DNA of 38,307 nucleotides from Streptomyces cahuitamycinicus (GTDB lineage: Bacteria; Actinomycetota; Actinomycetes; Streptomycetales; Streptomycetaceae): assembly GCF_002891435.1 (NCBI RefSeq), contig NZ_POUC01000026.1, positions 1 through 38,307 of the forward strand, given 5' to 3'. The notes beneath the pieces are model-generated. The model did not search any database, was not told the DNA's origin, and saw nothing but the letters and a program-made list of their open reading frames with translations. Every line of letters starts with the position of its first letter. The first letter of the stretch is position 1. This document shows positions 17,502 through 25,188 of this stretch, piece by piece. The position numbers and the translations under genes were made by a program.

Positions 17502-18604
17502 GACGCCGCCTCACGGTCCCAACTGGACAAGAAGTCGGCGTACAAGGAGGACGGACCTGCCAGCCCGGGGCGAAAAAGGGCAGGGGGTCTCGCGGTTCGG
17601 CACATCAGGTGAATTCCTTGAGAGGGAGCGCACAGAGCGACGGAGGCGGGATCAGCAACGCACAAAGCCCTCACGCCAACTCGACGTGGCTATCGCTACT
17701 TTGAGTGAACCGGCGCTGCAGATCAGAGAAGCCGCAGGCGGGAGCCGCTCATTACCTCCTTGCGTCTTGCGGCACTACCGACTGCGTTCCGCAACGGCTC
17801 CACCGCCAAGCACAGCCGCGGGAACACCCTCAATGCTCGTCACGATCGCCGGTTTGGCTAACCGGCGATCGTCGTCTATGTTGCGCCCCGCACGGGGAAG
17901 GTCCACGGACCTCCTTATCGGCGGACGACGCTCGGAAGGCCAGCCGGTTGGACCAAAGCCCCTGGCGTGCCATCCATCGCGAGCGCCAAAAGCCCACCGC
18001 CAGTGAGCCGTCAAGGCTTCCTGCCACAACGGTTCGGGAGCACCGGCAGGTCGAGCGACGCATCACGTCGCGGCTCCGGGTGCGTCGCGATGCGTGTGAG
18101 GACCACTCGGTTTCAGCGGTAGCCGCGTGGCAGCCAAGTCCTCGCCAAACAGTCCAGCCGCACAGACGCGCAGCGCAGACGGTGCTGTAGTCCTCTCACT
18201 CCTGTGCAGCGCCCGCGTTCGAAGGCGCCAAATGCCAAGCGGATGGGATCAGTGAAACGAGCGGATCGGAGAGCGGAATCCGACAGATGGGCCTCCTTGA
18301 GTCGGGTCTCGGCCGAAGCAGGGCGCGGGTTCCCTGACCTGGTATTTTACGGGGCGTTGTACGTTGACATAGTCCCGGAGGATGTTCCAGCCCTTTGGGC
18401 CTCTTTCTCGTCTGCCGTGGGCGAATCCGCCCCAGGAGCCCTGCGGGATCTCAGGCCCCGTGGCCGACTTTCACGAACCATGGCCACTCAGTGGCCAGTT
18501 GGCCGCAGTCATGAGACGGCCGGCTACCCCGTCGCATTCGCAGCCACCAGCCGGCGCGGACGGGTTCCCCTTTGGCGTGATCTTCAGCGTGAAACAATGC
18601 CGGG
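17502..18604. other. Gene-poor stretch right of module 2
   Basis: About 1.1 kb with no gene that can be supported. Open frames exist (for example 18204-18641 plus) but lack the strong third-position GC bias and ribosome sites of the neighbours. The region contains hairpin B at 17842-17872. It may hold an attachment or origin site or decayed genes of the element. Confidence 0.45.
17842..17872. promoter_or_regulatory. Conserved hairpin B, near-copy of hairpin A
   Basis: ACGATCGCCGGTT and AACCGGCGATCGT form a perfect 13-bp inverted repeat with a 5-nt spacer (TGGCT). The core and flanks (CTCAAT to the left, TCTATGTTGCGCC to the right) match hairpin A about 2.45 kb away. It lies about 340 nt upstream of xis2-int2. 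Confidence 0.6.
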
Positions 18605-19387
18605 ATGGATCAGGGGGCAGCTGCCGTACTCGCGGCGCTGATCGCGGTGGCAGGTGTGGCGCTTGGCCTGTTTGGGGCCCGCTGGCAGGCACGCGGCATG
18701 CAGGAGCAGGCGAACGCAGCCATCGAAGCGGTCAAGGCGCAGGGACGAGACCAAAATGCACAGTGGCGTCGGACCGTAAGACGCGACGTCTGGGTCGAAT
18801 ATCTCGGCGCCGTGGATGAGTTCAGGCTGGCTGCCGGAGAGGTAGCAGGACATCTCGCTGACGAAGATTTGCCGGAGGCCGAGCTGGGACTCGAAGCGGC
18901 TCATTCTCGGTTTGTGGGCGCAACCGACGCATATCGCAAGATCGAGCTGGAAGGACCTGAGCAGATCGTCTCTAAGGGCTACACCTTGCAGGGCGTCATG
19001 GTCCAGACGATCTTCGAGCTGGAGCAGGCACTCACTGCCGCGCGAGCGATGGGAGTACTCGAAGAAGCCGGGCAGCGTGAGCAGCTCGAAGCTCCCTCTG
19101 AGCAGCATCGGCCGATCGCGGCGGTTCTCAGTTCGCTACGCGAGCTGCGGGGAATGGACTCCGACGATCCGGGCCGAACGGAGTACGGACAGCACCTCGG
19201 CCTCCAGATCCTCGCCTTGGACTTGCTATCTGCCTCTGACACCACGGCCCTCCTTTTCACATACGCACACCAGCTGTCGCAAAGCGAAGCTGTGGAGCGC
19301 TACCCCCACGGGCGGTGGCAGCGTTTCCACGAAGTGCGAACAGACTTCGTTCAAGCGGCTCGCTCGCATCTCGATGGCAGCACTTGA
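18605..19387 (+). CDS. Hypothetical protein with one N-terminal membrane segment and coiled coil
   Basis: A 260-residue protein of no recognised family. Residues about 4-24 (GAAAVLAALIAVAGVALGLF) form one membrane helix. A helical, charged stretch (ARGMQEQANAAIEAVKAQGRD) and long Glu/Ala-rich helices follow. The layout of a membrane anchor plus a cytoplasmic helical body is common in small Streptomyces accessory proteins. ATG 18605 is the first start after the gene-poor region; the ribosome site is weak. A terminator follows. Confidence 0.65.
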   Translation: MDQGAAAVLAALIAVAGVALGLFGARWQARGMQEQANAAIEAVKAQGRDQNAQWRRTVRRDVWVEYLGAVDEFRLAAGEVAGHLADEDLPEAELGLEAAHSRFVGATDAYRKIELEGPEQIVSKGYTLQGVMVQTIFELEQALTAARAMGVLEEAGQREQLEAPSEQHRPIAAVLSSLRELRGMDSDDPGRTEYGQHLGLQILALDLLSASDTTALLFTYAHQLSQSEAVERYPHGRWQRFHEVRTDFVQAARSHLDGST

Positions 19388-19395
19388 GCCTGGCC

Positions 19396-19433
19396 GCCGG
19401 TCAGGGCGCGGGTAGGTCGTCGCCCTGACCGGC
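19396..19433. terminator. Stem-loop after the 260-residue protein gene
   Basis: A perfect 13-bp stem (GCCGGTCAGGGCG at 19396-19408, complement at 19421-19433) with a 12-nt loop begins 8 nt after the stop codon. Confidence 0.7.
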
Positions 19434-19777
19434 GTCTAGCACCTCCGGCACAGCAAGGCGCCGACCGGTGGTGACGAGCTGCCGGCCGCGGAGAACAGGC
19501 GGAACCGCAAGCGACGCGGTTTCTCCGCTTCCTGCTGCGGGCTGCGGTGCGCCTGGCCACGTCGTCTGCGGTGCGGGATGAGAAGGCCGGTGCCCTCTGC
19601 GCGACTGCCGCCTCAAGGGCAACGGCGTTCACCAGGCCATGCTCGGCATCGCCCGTCTACACAACCTGGTCCTCGCCCGATAACTCACGCCCCATACGGG
19701 ACAACCTCTAACGGAAGTTCGCGCCCGTTGAGGCAAGGGCGTGGCGATGATCCAAGGCGCACTGGCAACATGCCGAC
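19434..19777. other. Intergenic DNA containing a transposase relic
   Basis: Between the terminator and the next gene only the transposase tail at 19600-19683 is recognisable. The rest has no supported gene. Confidence 0.5.
19600..19683 (+). pseudogene. C-terminal remnant of a DDE transposase (IS5-like group)
   Basis: The last 27 codons of a transposase are preserved: the segment reads CRLKGNGVHQAMLGIARLHN and ends at TAA 19681-19683. This is the typical C-terminus of a widespread Streptomyces transposase group (RLKGxGVHxAMLGIARLHNLAL). Nothing upstream keeps the frame, and no inverted repeats were identified. It is a scar of an insertion sequence at the edge of the mobile region. Confidence 0.7.
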
Positions 19778-20572
19778 ATGCCATCGCTCTATAAGAACAC
19801 CAAGCGGTACTACGGCTGTCGCTTCGGACAGGCTCAACTGCGCAACCTGGCGGCCATGGTTGGCGAAGACATGGCGCCGGGATCAGTGTCCTTCAGTACG
19901 AACTTTGGCACTTACCACTTTCAGGCGGACACCCTGGCTGCCCTCGTTGCCGAGGTGGAAGCGTCCCCAGACGTCGGCACCAATAAGCCCTGGGACAATC
20001 TTACGATCACCGCACAAGGGCCCGCTCCTGGATCTGAATGCAGCATCACAATCGACCCAGATCGCACGGCCGTGGAGGTCAAAACTGACACCCACAACAC
20101 TTGGGCTCGCGGCCTCGAAGCCCGCATCGGCGAACTCCTGACAGACCAAGCCGCGGGCCGCCATGACCAGACCCGCTCGCCAGCGGCCAAGCGCTTGCGT
20201 AGTTCCCTGGCGGGGGTCGGGCTCTGGGCCTTCGTCCTTTGGTACAGCATCACCGTGTACCCGACCTCTCAAGAGGAGGTCGTTCTCGCGAACGGCAAGC
20301 ACGCGCTCACGCAGGCGGGCGGCCAGCTTCCAACCAGTTCGTTGGTGGTGTTGGGCGCACTTCTCCTGTGGTGTATCGGCAACGCAGTAAGACACTTCGT
20401 CGGGGTGCGCGCCACCAGACCGACTTTGGTCGTGGCGTCCGATCTTCCTTCCGGCCCCGCCTGGCAGCGCCTCTCCTTCGCGGAAAAGGTGGCAACTGTC
20501 GCTGCTGTACTGACTGGGCTAGCCACGGTGGGAACCGTCGTGTCAGCCGCAGCTGATGTCTTCAAGCCCTGA
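19778..20572 (+). CDS. Hypothetical membrane protein
   Basis: A 264-residue protein, family not recognised. The N-terminal half (about 150 residues) is soluble, with MPSLYKNTKRYYGCRFGQAQ and several beta-like stretches. The C-terminal half has three hydrophobic segments: around GVGLWAFVLWYSITVY, LVVLGALLLWCIGNAV and VATVAAVLTGLATVGTVV. Codon use is less GC-biased than in the neighbours, in line with acquired DNA. It converges on the RiPP operon. Confidence 0.6.
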   Translation: MPSLYKNTKRYYGCRFGQAQLRNLAAMVGEDMAPGSVSFSTNFGTYHFQADTLAALVAEVEASPDVGTNKPWDNLTITAQGPAPGSECSITIDPDRTAVEVKTDTHNTWARGLEARIGELLTDQAAGRHDQTRSPAAKRLRSSLAGVGLWAFVLWYSITVYPTSQEEVVLANGKHALTQAGGQLPTSSLVVLGALLLWCIGNAVRHFVGVRATRPTLVVASDLPSGPAWQRLSFAEKVATVAAVLTGLATVGTVVSAAADVFKP

Positions 20573-20585
20573 CGCAACGGCCACG

Positions 20586-20601
20586 CTCCGGGTGCCCGGA
20601 G
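20586..20601. terminator. Short stem-loop between convergent genes
   Basis: CTCCGG and CCGGAG pair around a 4-nt loop in the 50-nt gap between the membrane protein gene and tgmC, and could terminate both transcripts. Confidence 0.4.
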
Positions 20602-20622
20602 ACTTCCGGGCCCGCGGAGTGG

Positions 20623-21822
20623 TCAGGGCCGGGGCAGCGGCAGGCCAGGCAGCTGCGGGTGGCGCAGGTGCTGCCCGCCGTCGTAGACGTGCAGCGTGAA
20701 CGTCTGAGGCCCCGGCCGGCCGGCCTCGTCGTACGCGGACAGCACGGCCTCGATCCGCTCCCACAGCTTGACCGGGCCGCCCTCACTCACCTCCCACCGG
20801 CCCTCGCGCGGGGTGAGGGTGGCGGCGGAGCCGGTCATGACGTCGACCAGGTGCACGACGTCGCCGACGGTCGTCATCTGCGCGTCGGGCACCGCGCACT
20901 GGGCGAGGAACAGCAGGTGGAACGCCTCCTCGGTCGCCGCGGTGATCCGCTCCGGGGAGTGCCGGGCGGCGCGGCCCGTCTCCGGGAGGCCAGCGGCCCA
21001 GTGGGCGGGGTTGCCGAACATCGGCGCCGCGTGGGTGCGGGCGGACATGAAGGAGACGGTGCCGCCCATGAGCTGGCCCTCGGCGGTACCGTCGCCGTTC
21101 ACGGTGAGCAGGACGCGTGCGTACCCGTAGAGCCAGCCAGACAGGGTGAGCAGGATCTTCCCGCCCGGCCGTGTCTGGGCGAGCAGGGCCAGAGGGACAC
21201 CGCGGAAAGAGCAGGCGGCCACGATCCGGTCGAACTTAGCCTCCGGCCAGTAGCCGTACAGCCCGTCCGCCACTGCCAGGGTGGGGGTGAAACCGCAGGC
21301 ATACAGCGCGCTGGCCGCCTGCTTCAGGCGGTGAGGATCGACCTCGATGCTCGTGACATCGGCCGAGCCGAGACGTTCGCAGGCGAGCGCGGTGGAGTAG
21401 CCGGTGCCGGTGCCGATCTCCAGCACCGTGTGCCCCTCGCGCACGTCCGCATCCGCCCACATCCGTACGACCAACGACGGCAGCGTGGACGACGAGGTCG
21501 GCGCCCCGCCGTGCCGTACGGCGGCCTGCTTCCAGTCCGGCTCGTCGCCGTCGAACTGCGTGATCAGCGTCGTGTCGGAGTACGCCGCGGCTAGCCAGCG
21601 GCCATAGTCGACCTCGGCGGTGACCGGCTCCCACACCGTCAGCCCCTGCCCGTCGCGCTCGTCGGCCGGCAGGTAGAAGCCCGGCACGAAACGGTGCCTC
21701 GGCACCGTCTCCACGGCCGCCCGCCAGCCGGGATCGGCAAGGACGCCGTCCTCGGCGAGGGCCTTCACCATCGCCTCGCGCAGCCGGAAAGCGTCAATCT
21801 CCAGGTCGGCGGGCACCGTCAT
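20623..21822 (-). CDS. tgmC: PCMT-like methyltransferase of the ATP-grasp RiPP system
   Basis: A 399-residue SAM-dependent methyltransferase of the protein-L-isoaspartate methyltransferase fold. Landmarks are AVPRHRFVPGFYL-type entry (VETVPRHRFVPGFYL), motif I VLEIGTGTGYSTALACERLG, VTSIEVDPHRLKQAA and FDRIVAACSFRGVP. An extra C-terminal domain of about 170 residues is characteristic of the versions linked to ATP-grasp peptide maturases. The start overlaps the tgmB stop (ATGA), with AAAGGAGG 9 nt upstream. In related graspetide and lasso systems such enzymes methylate one Asp of the modified peptide, which then closes to an aspartimide; that is the inferred role here. Confidence 0.88.
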   Translation of the reverse strand: MTVPADLEIDAFRLREAMVKALAEDGVLADPGWRAAVETVPRHRFVPGFYLPADERDGQGLTVWEPVTAEVDYGRWLAAAYSDTTLITQFDGDEPDWKQAAVRHGGAPTSSSTLPSLVVRMWADADVREGHTVLEIGTGTGYSTALACERLGSADVTSIEVDPHRLKQAASALYACGFTPTLAVADGLYGYWPEAKFDRIVAACSFRGVPLALLAQTRPGGKILLTLSGWLYGYARVLLTVNGDGTAEGQLMGGTVSFMSARTHAAPMFGNPAHWAAGLPETGRAARHSPERITAATEEAFHLLFLAQCAVPDAQMTTVGDVVHLVDVMTGSAATLTPREGRWEVSEGGPVKLWERIEAVLSAYDEAGRPGPQTFTLHVYDGGQHLRHPQLPGLPLPRP

Positions 21823-22805
21823 CGCGCCCCACCTCCTTTCATGCTCGTGCTCAGGATGTCGGCGAACGCCGTCGTGATGTCGCCGACGTCCGGCAGCCAG
21901 CCCCACTGGCCGTTCGGATTGCACTCGATGAACACCCAGTCCTCCGCCGCGTCGCCGTCGCCGGTGAGGGCAAAGTCAAAACAGCCGAAGACAAGGCCGA
22001 ACGCCGACAGGTAGCTGTGCAGCGCGGACTCGACCGAGGTCGGCATGGCGATCGGAGCGTGCAGGAGCTGATCCCAGTCGCCGCGGCGCCAGTCCAGCGC
22101 GGCGTCCGGGGCGGCGATCTGCTGGGCGAACACCCGCCGACCGACCACCGTGACGCGCACGTCGCTGGTCTTGGGGATCTCCGCCTGGAACAGGTGCGCG
22201 GTCACCGCGAGCGTGTCGTCAAAGGACTCGGGGTCGACGCGCTGGGCCCAGATCGCGCCGGTGTGCCCGTCCTCGTCGCGGGGCAGGCCGCGGAACGTCT
22301 TGTAGATGACGGGGCCGTGGTCGGCGGCGAACTTCCGCGCCTGCTCCACGTCGTTGGTGACCAGCGTCGGCGGCACGGCCAGGCCGAGCTGGGAGGCGAG
22401 CTGGAGCTGGGCGGGCTTGAAGTCGGCAGCCGTGACCGCGCCGGGGTGGTTGACGTAGCGGACACCGTGCAGGTGGTTGAGCACCCCGCCGAGCCCGTGC
22501 CGGGCCTCGGCGGCGGCGAAGTCGCGTTGCTGGGCGGGCAGGTGCTCGAACCGGGCGGCATAGGGGGTGGGGCGGCGGTAGTACACCGCCGCCACCTCCC
22601 CCAGCTCCACCTCCCGGCTGCCGGTGACCAGCCGCCCCGCCCAAGCCGGCGCCCCGGCGCCGATGCAGGCGCCGAAGGTCAGGCCGAGACCGATGTCGGC
22701 CGGGTCGACCCGTGCGACGGGCACCTCACGCTCGTTCAGCGCGGCGATGACCCAGTCCGCGGTGACGTCTTCCAGCGCGGTGACGACCAGGACGGTGGAG
22801 GCCAT
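21819..22805 (-). CDS. tgmB: ATP-grasp ribosomal peptide maturase
   Basis: A 328-residue ATP-grasp ligase of the RiPP-maturase type related to microviridin ligases. Features in order: AVYYRRPTPY, NHPGAVTAADFKPAQLQLAS, GLAVPPTLVTND, the ATP lysine in PVIYKTF, SDVRVTVVGRRVFAQQI, DWRRGDWDQ, VFGCFDFALT and the metal site ECNPNGQWGWL. Enzymes of this group activate Asp/Glu side chains of a precursor as acyl phosphates and join them to Thr/Ser (esters) or Lys (amides). The gene lies 3 nt downstream of the precursor gene and overlaps tgmC by 4 nt, so the three form one operon. Confidence 0.92.
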   Translation of the reverse strand: MASTVLVVTALEDVTADWVIAALNEREVPVARVDPADIGLGLTFGACIGAGAPAWAGRLVTGSREVELGEVAAVYYRRPTPYAARFEHLPAQQRDFAAAEARHGLGGVLNHLHGVRYVNHPGAVTAADFKPAQLQLASQLGLAVPPTLVTNDVEQARKFAADHGPVIYKTFRGLPRDEDGHTGAIWAQRVDPESFDDTLAVTAHLFQAEIPKTSDVRVTVVGRRVFAQQIAAPDAALDWRRGDWDQLLHAPIAMPTSVESALHSYLSAFGLVFGCFDFALTGDGDAAEDWVFIECNPNGQWGWLPDVGDITTAFADILSTSMKGGGAR

Positions 22806-22808
22806 CGT

Positions 22809-23081
22809 TCAGTCCGACTCGTAGTCGGTGGTGTGGTCGTCCTGCGTCTGCGGCTGCGGCTTCTCCCCGTCCCCGCCGCCGGACATCGATGCCGTGCCCG
22901 TCGTACGCGACGTTCCATGCTTGCCCATCTCCACCACCTGGCCGGCGGCGTCGGTGTAGCGGGCGGTCTGCGTCGCCGGGTCGAGCGTCACCGCGGCGTA
23001 CGACGGCGGGCCGACCGGGAGCCGGTCGGTGACCAGCCGCATCGCCCACGGAGTCTGAGCTGGGGGTGCAAGCGTCGCCAT
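22809..23081 (-). CDS. tgmA: Putative ATP-grasp-modified RiPP precursor
   Basis: A 90-residue precursor with GAAGGA 7 nt before ATG 23081. The leader region holds TPWAMRLVTDRLP (residues 10-22), reminiscent of the P-aromatic-x-x-R recognition helix of graspetide leaders, then YAAVTLDPATQTARYTD. The likely core is the hydrophilic C-terminus. A Thr/Ser-rich block at residues 57-67 (TSRTTGTASMS) and a Gly turn with Asp71-Gly72 are followed by an acidic tail at residues 81-90 (DDHTTDYESD). Thr hydroxyls paired with Asp/Glu carboxylates are what an ATP-grasp ligase would link, and an Asp-Gly is a favourable aspartimide site. The cleavage point and ring pattern are not determined. Confidence 0.88.
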   Translation of the reverse strand: MATLAPPAQTPWAMRLVTDRLPVGPPSYAAVTLDPATQTARYTDAAGQVVEMGKHGTSRTTGTASMSGGGDGEKPQPQTQDDHTTDYESD

Positions 23082-23186
23082 GCGTTCGTCCTTCCCCTTG
23101 CCTCATGCGGATAGCCGGGCAGCTACCGCCTGAGCAGAATCCGCCCCTGGCCAGTGCCCTAACAAGTACCGTAGGTGCCGCGAACC

Positions 23187-23202
23187 GTGGCGAAACTGCC
23201 AC
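23187..23202. promoter_or_regulatory. Inverted repeat in the tgmA/regulator divergent promoter region
   Basis: GTGGC-N6-GCCAC lies in the 158-nt gap between tgmA and the divergently read HTH-TPR regulator gene. It is a plausible operator for that regulator, but the arms are short. Confidence 0.35.
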
Positions 23203-23239
23203 GCTCCGTGACGGTGGAGTCGGGGAGGGTGAGACGGCG

Positions 23240-24610
23240 ATGACCGGCAGATCGAGCAACCCCGACCTCGCGCTGTGGATCGCGGCCACCGGCCTGTCCC
23301 ACGGCGAGATCGCCCGCCTGATCGCCGCCGAAGCGAAAGCCCTAGGTCACCGGCAGATCGCACCCGATGCGACCCGCATCCGCCGCTGGATCGACGGCGA
23401 ACGGCCCCGCCCACCGGTTCCCGCGCTGTTGGCGGCCGTCATCTGCAAGGCGGTCGGCCAGCCGCTCACGCCGGGTGATCTGGGCCTGACGGCCGCCGGG
23501 CCCACGCTGGATAGCATCCAGCTCCCGCTGCTGACCGAGGCAGCCGCCCAGACCCTGGCCGGATGGACCCAGATGGATCTCTTCCTAGACCGCCGCGACA
23601 CCCTCAAGCTCGCCCTCGGCGCCCCGCTGATCCTGGCCGCCGAGCGAATGCTGGGCGGCACCGCCCGGCGCCTGAACCGCGACACCAAGGGCTTCGACAC
23701 CGACACCACTACGGCGCTGGAAGAGGTCACCGCGTTCTTCACGAGGGCCGACGCCTCCAAAGGCGGCGGTCTGTACCGCTCCGCGATCGTCGCCCAGCTC
23801 GCCGAAGTCGCCCGCCGTATCCAGGACGGCGTCCCCGCCTCGCTGAAGGCCAGGGTCTTCGCGGCGACCGCCGACCTCGCGGCGTTGGCCGGATGGGTCA
23901 GCCACGACTGCGGCCGGTACGCCACCGCCCAGCGGTACTGGTCGTACGGCATCTACGCAGCCTCCGAAGCCGGACAGCCCGACCGCGGGGTGGAGATCGT
24001 CACCCGCATGTCCCACCAGATGATCTACCTCGGACACCCGGCCGACGCCCTGGGCCTGCTTGGCGTCGCCGTGAAGAAGGCGACCATGCCTGCGACACGG
24101 GCGCTGGTCACCTCCCAGGCCGGCCGGGTGCACGCAGCCCTCGGCGACGAGCGAAGTGCCGAGCAGCACCTTGGCGCCGCTGACGAACTGGTCGCGGACG
24201 GCCTGGGCGACGACGTTCCTGCGTGGGTGGACTACTTCGACGCCGCCGAGCACGCCGGCGCCCGCGCGGTCTCCGCCCGCGACCTCTCAGGGCTCCACGG
24301 CGACCGCCAGGTGGCCAGCGTGTACTTCACCGACGCCCTGCGGCTGCGCAGGCCCGGCTTCGACCGGGTGAAGGTCATGGACCGTATCGGCCTGGCCGCT
24401 GCCCTGTTCACCGAGGGGGAGCCCGAGCAGGGCGCCGCCGCAGCCCACCAGGCGCTGGACGACGCCACCCGCGTCGACTCCACGCTCGTGGCCTCCCGGC
24501 TCAACACTCTGCTCGACGCCGCACGCCCGTACCGGACCACCGCAGTGGACGAGGTCCGCACCCGCGCGGCGGATCTCACCGCGGCCCGGCCAACCACGGT
24601 CGCCGCCTGA
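23240..24610 (+). CDS. HTH-TPR transcriptional regulator divergent from the RiPP operon
   Basis: A 456-residue regulator from ATG 23240, with GGAGGG about 10 nt upstream. Residues about 8-83 form a helix-turn-helix region (LALWIAATGLSHGEIARLIA, then ATRIRRWIDGERPR and TPGDLGL). A segment with paired arginines (DRRDTLKLALG, Arg118-119) and hydrophobic residues follows, then a long TPR-like alpha-helical domain (RYATAQRYWSYGIYAASEAG, then LGLLGVAVKKA). This architecture is frequent in Streptomyces and often sits beside biosynthetic genes. Position and divergence make it the probable controller of tgmABC. The ligand of the TPR part is unknown. Confidence 0.85.
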   Translation: MTGRSSNPDLALWIAATGLSHGEIARLIAAEAKALGHRQIAPDATRIRRWIDGERPRPPVPALLAAVICKAVGQPLTPGDLGLTAAGPTLDSIQLPLLTEAAAQTLAGWTQMDLFLDRRDTLKLALGAPLILAAERMLGGTARRLNRDTKGFDTDTTTALEEVTAFFTRADASKGGGLYRSAIVAQLAEVARRIQDGVPASLKARVFAATADLAALAGWVSHDCGRYATAQRYWSYGIYAASEAGQPDRGVEIVTRMSHQMIYLGHPADALGLLGVAVKKATMPATRALVTSQAGRVHAALGDERSAEQHLGAADELVADGLGDDVPAWVDYFDAAEHAGARAVSARDLSGLHGDRQVASVYFTDALRLRRPGFDRVKVMDRIGLAAALFTEGEPEQGAAAAHQALDDATRVDSTLVASRLNTLLDAARPYRTTAVDEVRTRAADLTAARPTTVAA

Positions 24611-24623
24611 AACCATAGGACTC

Positions 24624-24941
24624 ATGGGCAAGCACTCCCGACCCGGACCGCCGAACCAGCCATCCCGCGCCGTCCCGCGCGTCGACGCCGACGACAGGCT
24701 CGCCGCGTACAACAAGCGGCGCCGCCCGCCGCTGGACGTCCACCGCCGGCACCGCCCGCTCCACGGCGGCGGCGGACACCTTCGCCCGGACGAGCTTCGA
24801 GTCCTGGAGGAATGGAACGGATTTTCGTACGAGCCCGCAGGCACCGCAGCCAACCTCGCGGATGCCCAGCGGTGGGTGAACGAACAGACGACCGGCACGG
24901 ACGGCTGCTCGGTTGAGGAACATCGGAACAGCGATGAGTGA
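24624..24941 (+). CDS. DUF6087-like small protein
   Basis: A 105-residue hydrophilic protein beginning MGKHSRPGPPNQPSR, with the stretch DADDRLAAYNKRRRPP, a His/Gly-rich segment and EEWNGFSYEPAGTAANLADA. This resembles proteins named DUF6087 in Streptomyces. It starts 13 nt after the regulator stop, so it is probably cotranscribed with the regulator. Function unknown. Confidence 0.7.
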   Translation: MGKHSRPGPPNQPSRAVPRVDADDRLAAYNKRRRPPLDVHRRHRPLHGGGGHLRPDELRVLEEWNGFSYEPAGTAANLADAQRWVNEQTTGTDGCSVEEHRNSDE

Positions 24942-24971
24942 TAGCCCTCACTCCGCTTCCCGTCCCGGCCC

Positions 24972-25188
24972 GTGCACGGCTACGTCCGCTCCACACTGCG
25001 CAACTACCAGGGGGTCGGTACGACAGTTCTGCGACTTCCTGACGTACCCCGCCTTCGGCTGGGGCGACGAGTGCCTACGGCACTTCGCGCCCCCGTCCAG
25101 GTGGACTACGACTGGAACGCCGCGACGCACGTTGACGAGGCCGAGGGCGAGCCAGAACGCCGAGTGTTCACAGGTCTGCGGGGCTACA
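24972..25188 (+). pseudogene. Frameshifted relic of a tyrosine recombinase (N-terminal region)
   Basis: Three pieces in shifting frames rebuild a typical Streptomyces integrase core-binding region: GYVRSTLRNYQG (frame of 24972), then RQFCDFLTYPAFGWGDECLR from 25021 in the next frame, then APVQVDYDWNAATHVDEAEG and EPERRVFT back in the first frame. An extra base near 25018 and a second indel near 25090 break it. The catalytic domain is absent. The relic ends at the 3' end of the kinase gene and shows that another element was once present here. Confidence 0.7.

Larger units (their letters stand above)
12782..17870. mobile_element. Two adjacent tyrosine-integrase modules of AICE/prophage type
   Basis: The segment holds two minus-strand modules: degenerate integrase, Xis-like protein and Int1, then Xis-like protein and Int2. 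Both carry the same hairpin upstream and tandem GGGAC repeats downstream. A 3' tRNA-Arg fragment lies between them. No replication or transfer genes (RepSA, TraSA/FtsK) are seen, so these are reduced elements or the ends of larger ones. True outer boundaries are not determined; disturbed, gene-poor DNA continues to about 19,700. Confidence 0.6.

Noticed and set aside
18204..18641. A 145-codon plus-strand frame in the gene-poor region
   Set aside because: No ribosome site, weak codon bias and no family resemblance; it also overlaps the better-supported gene at 18605.
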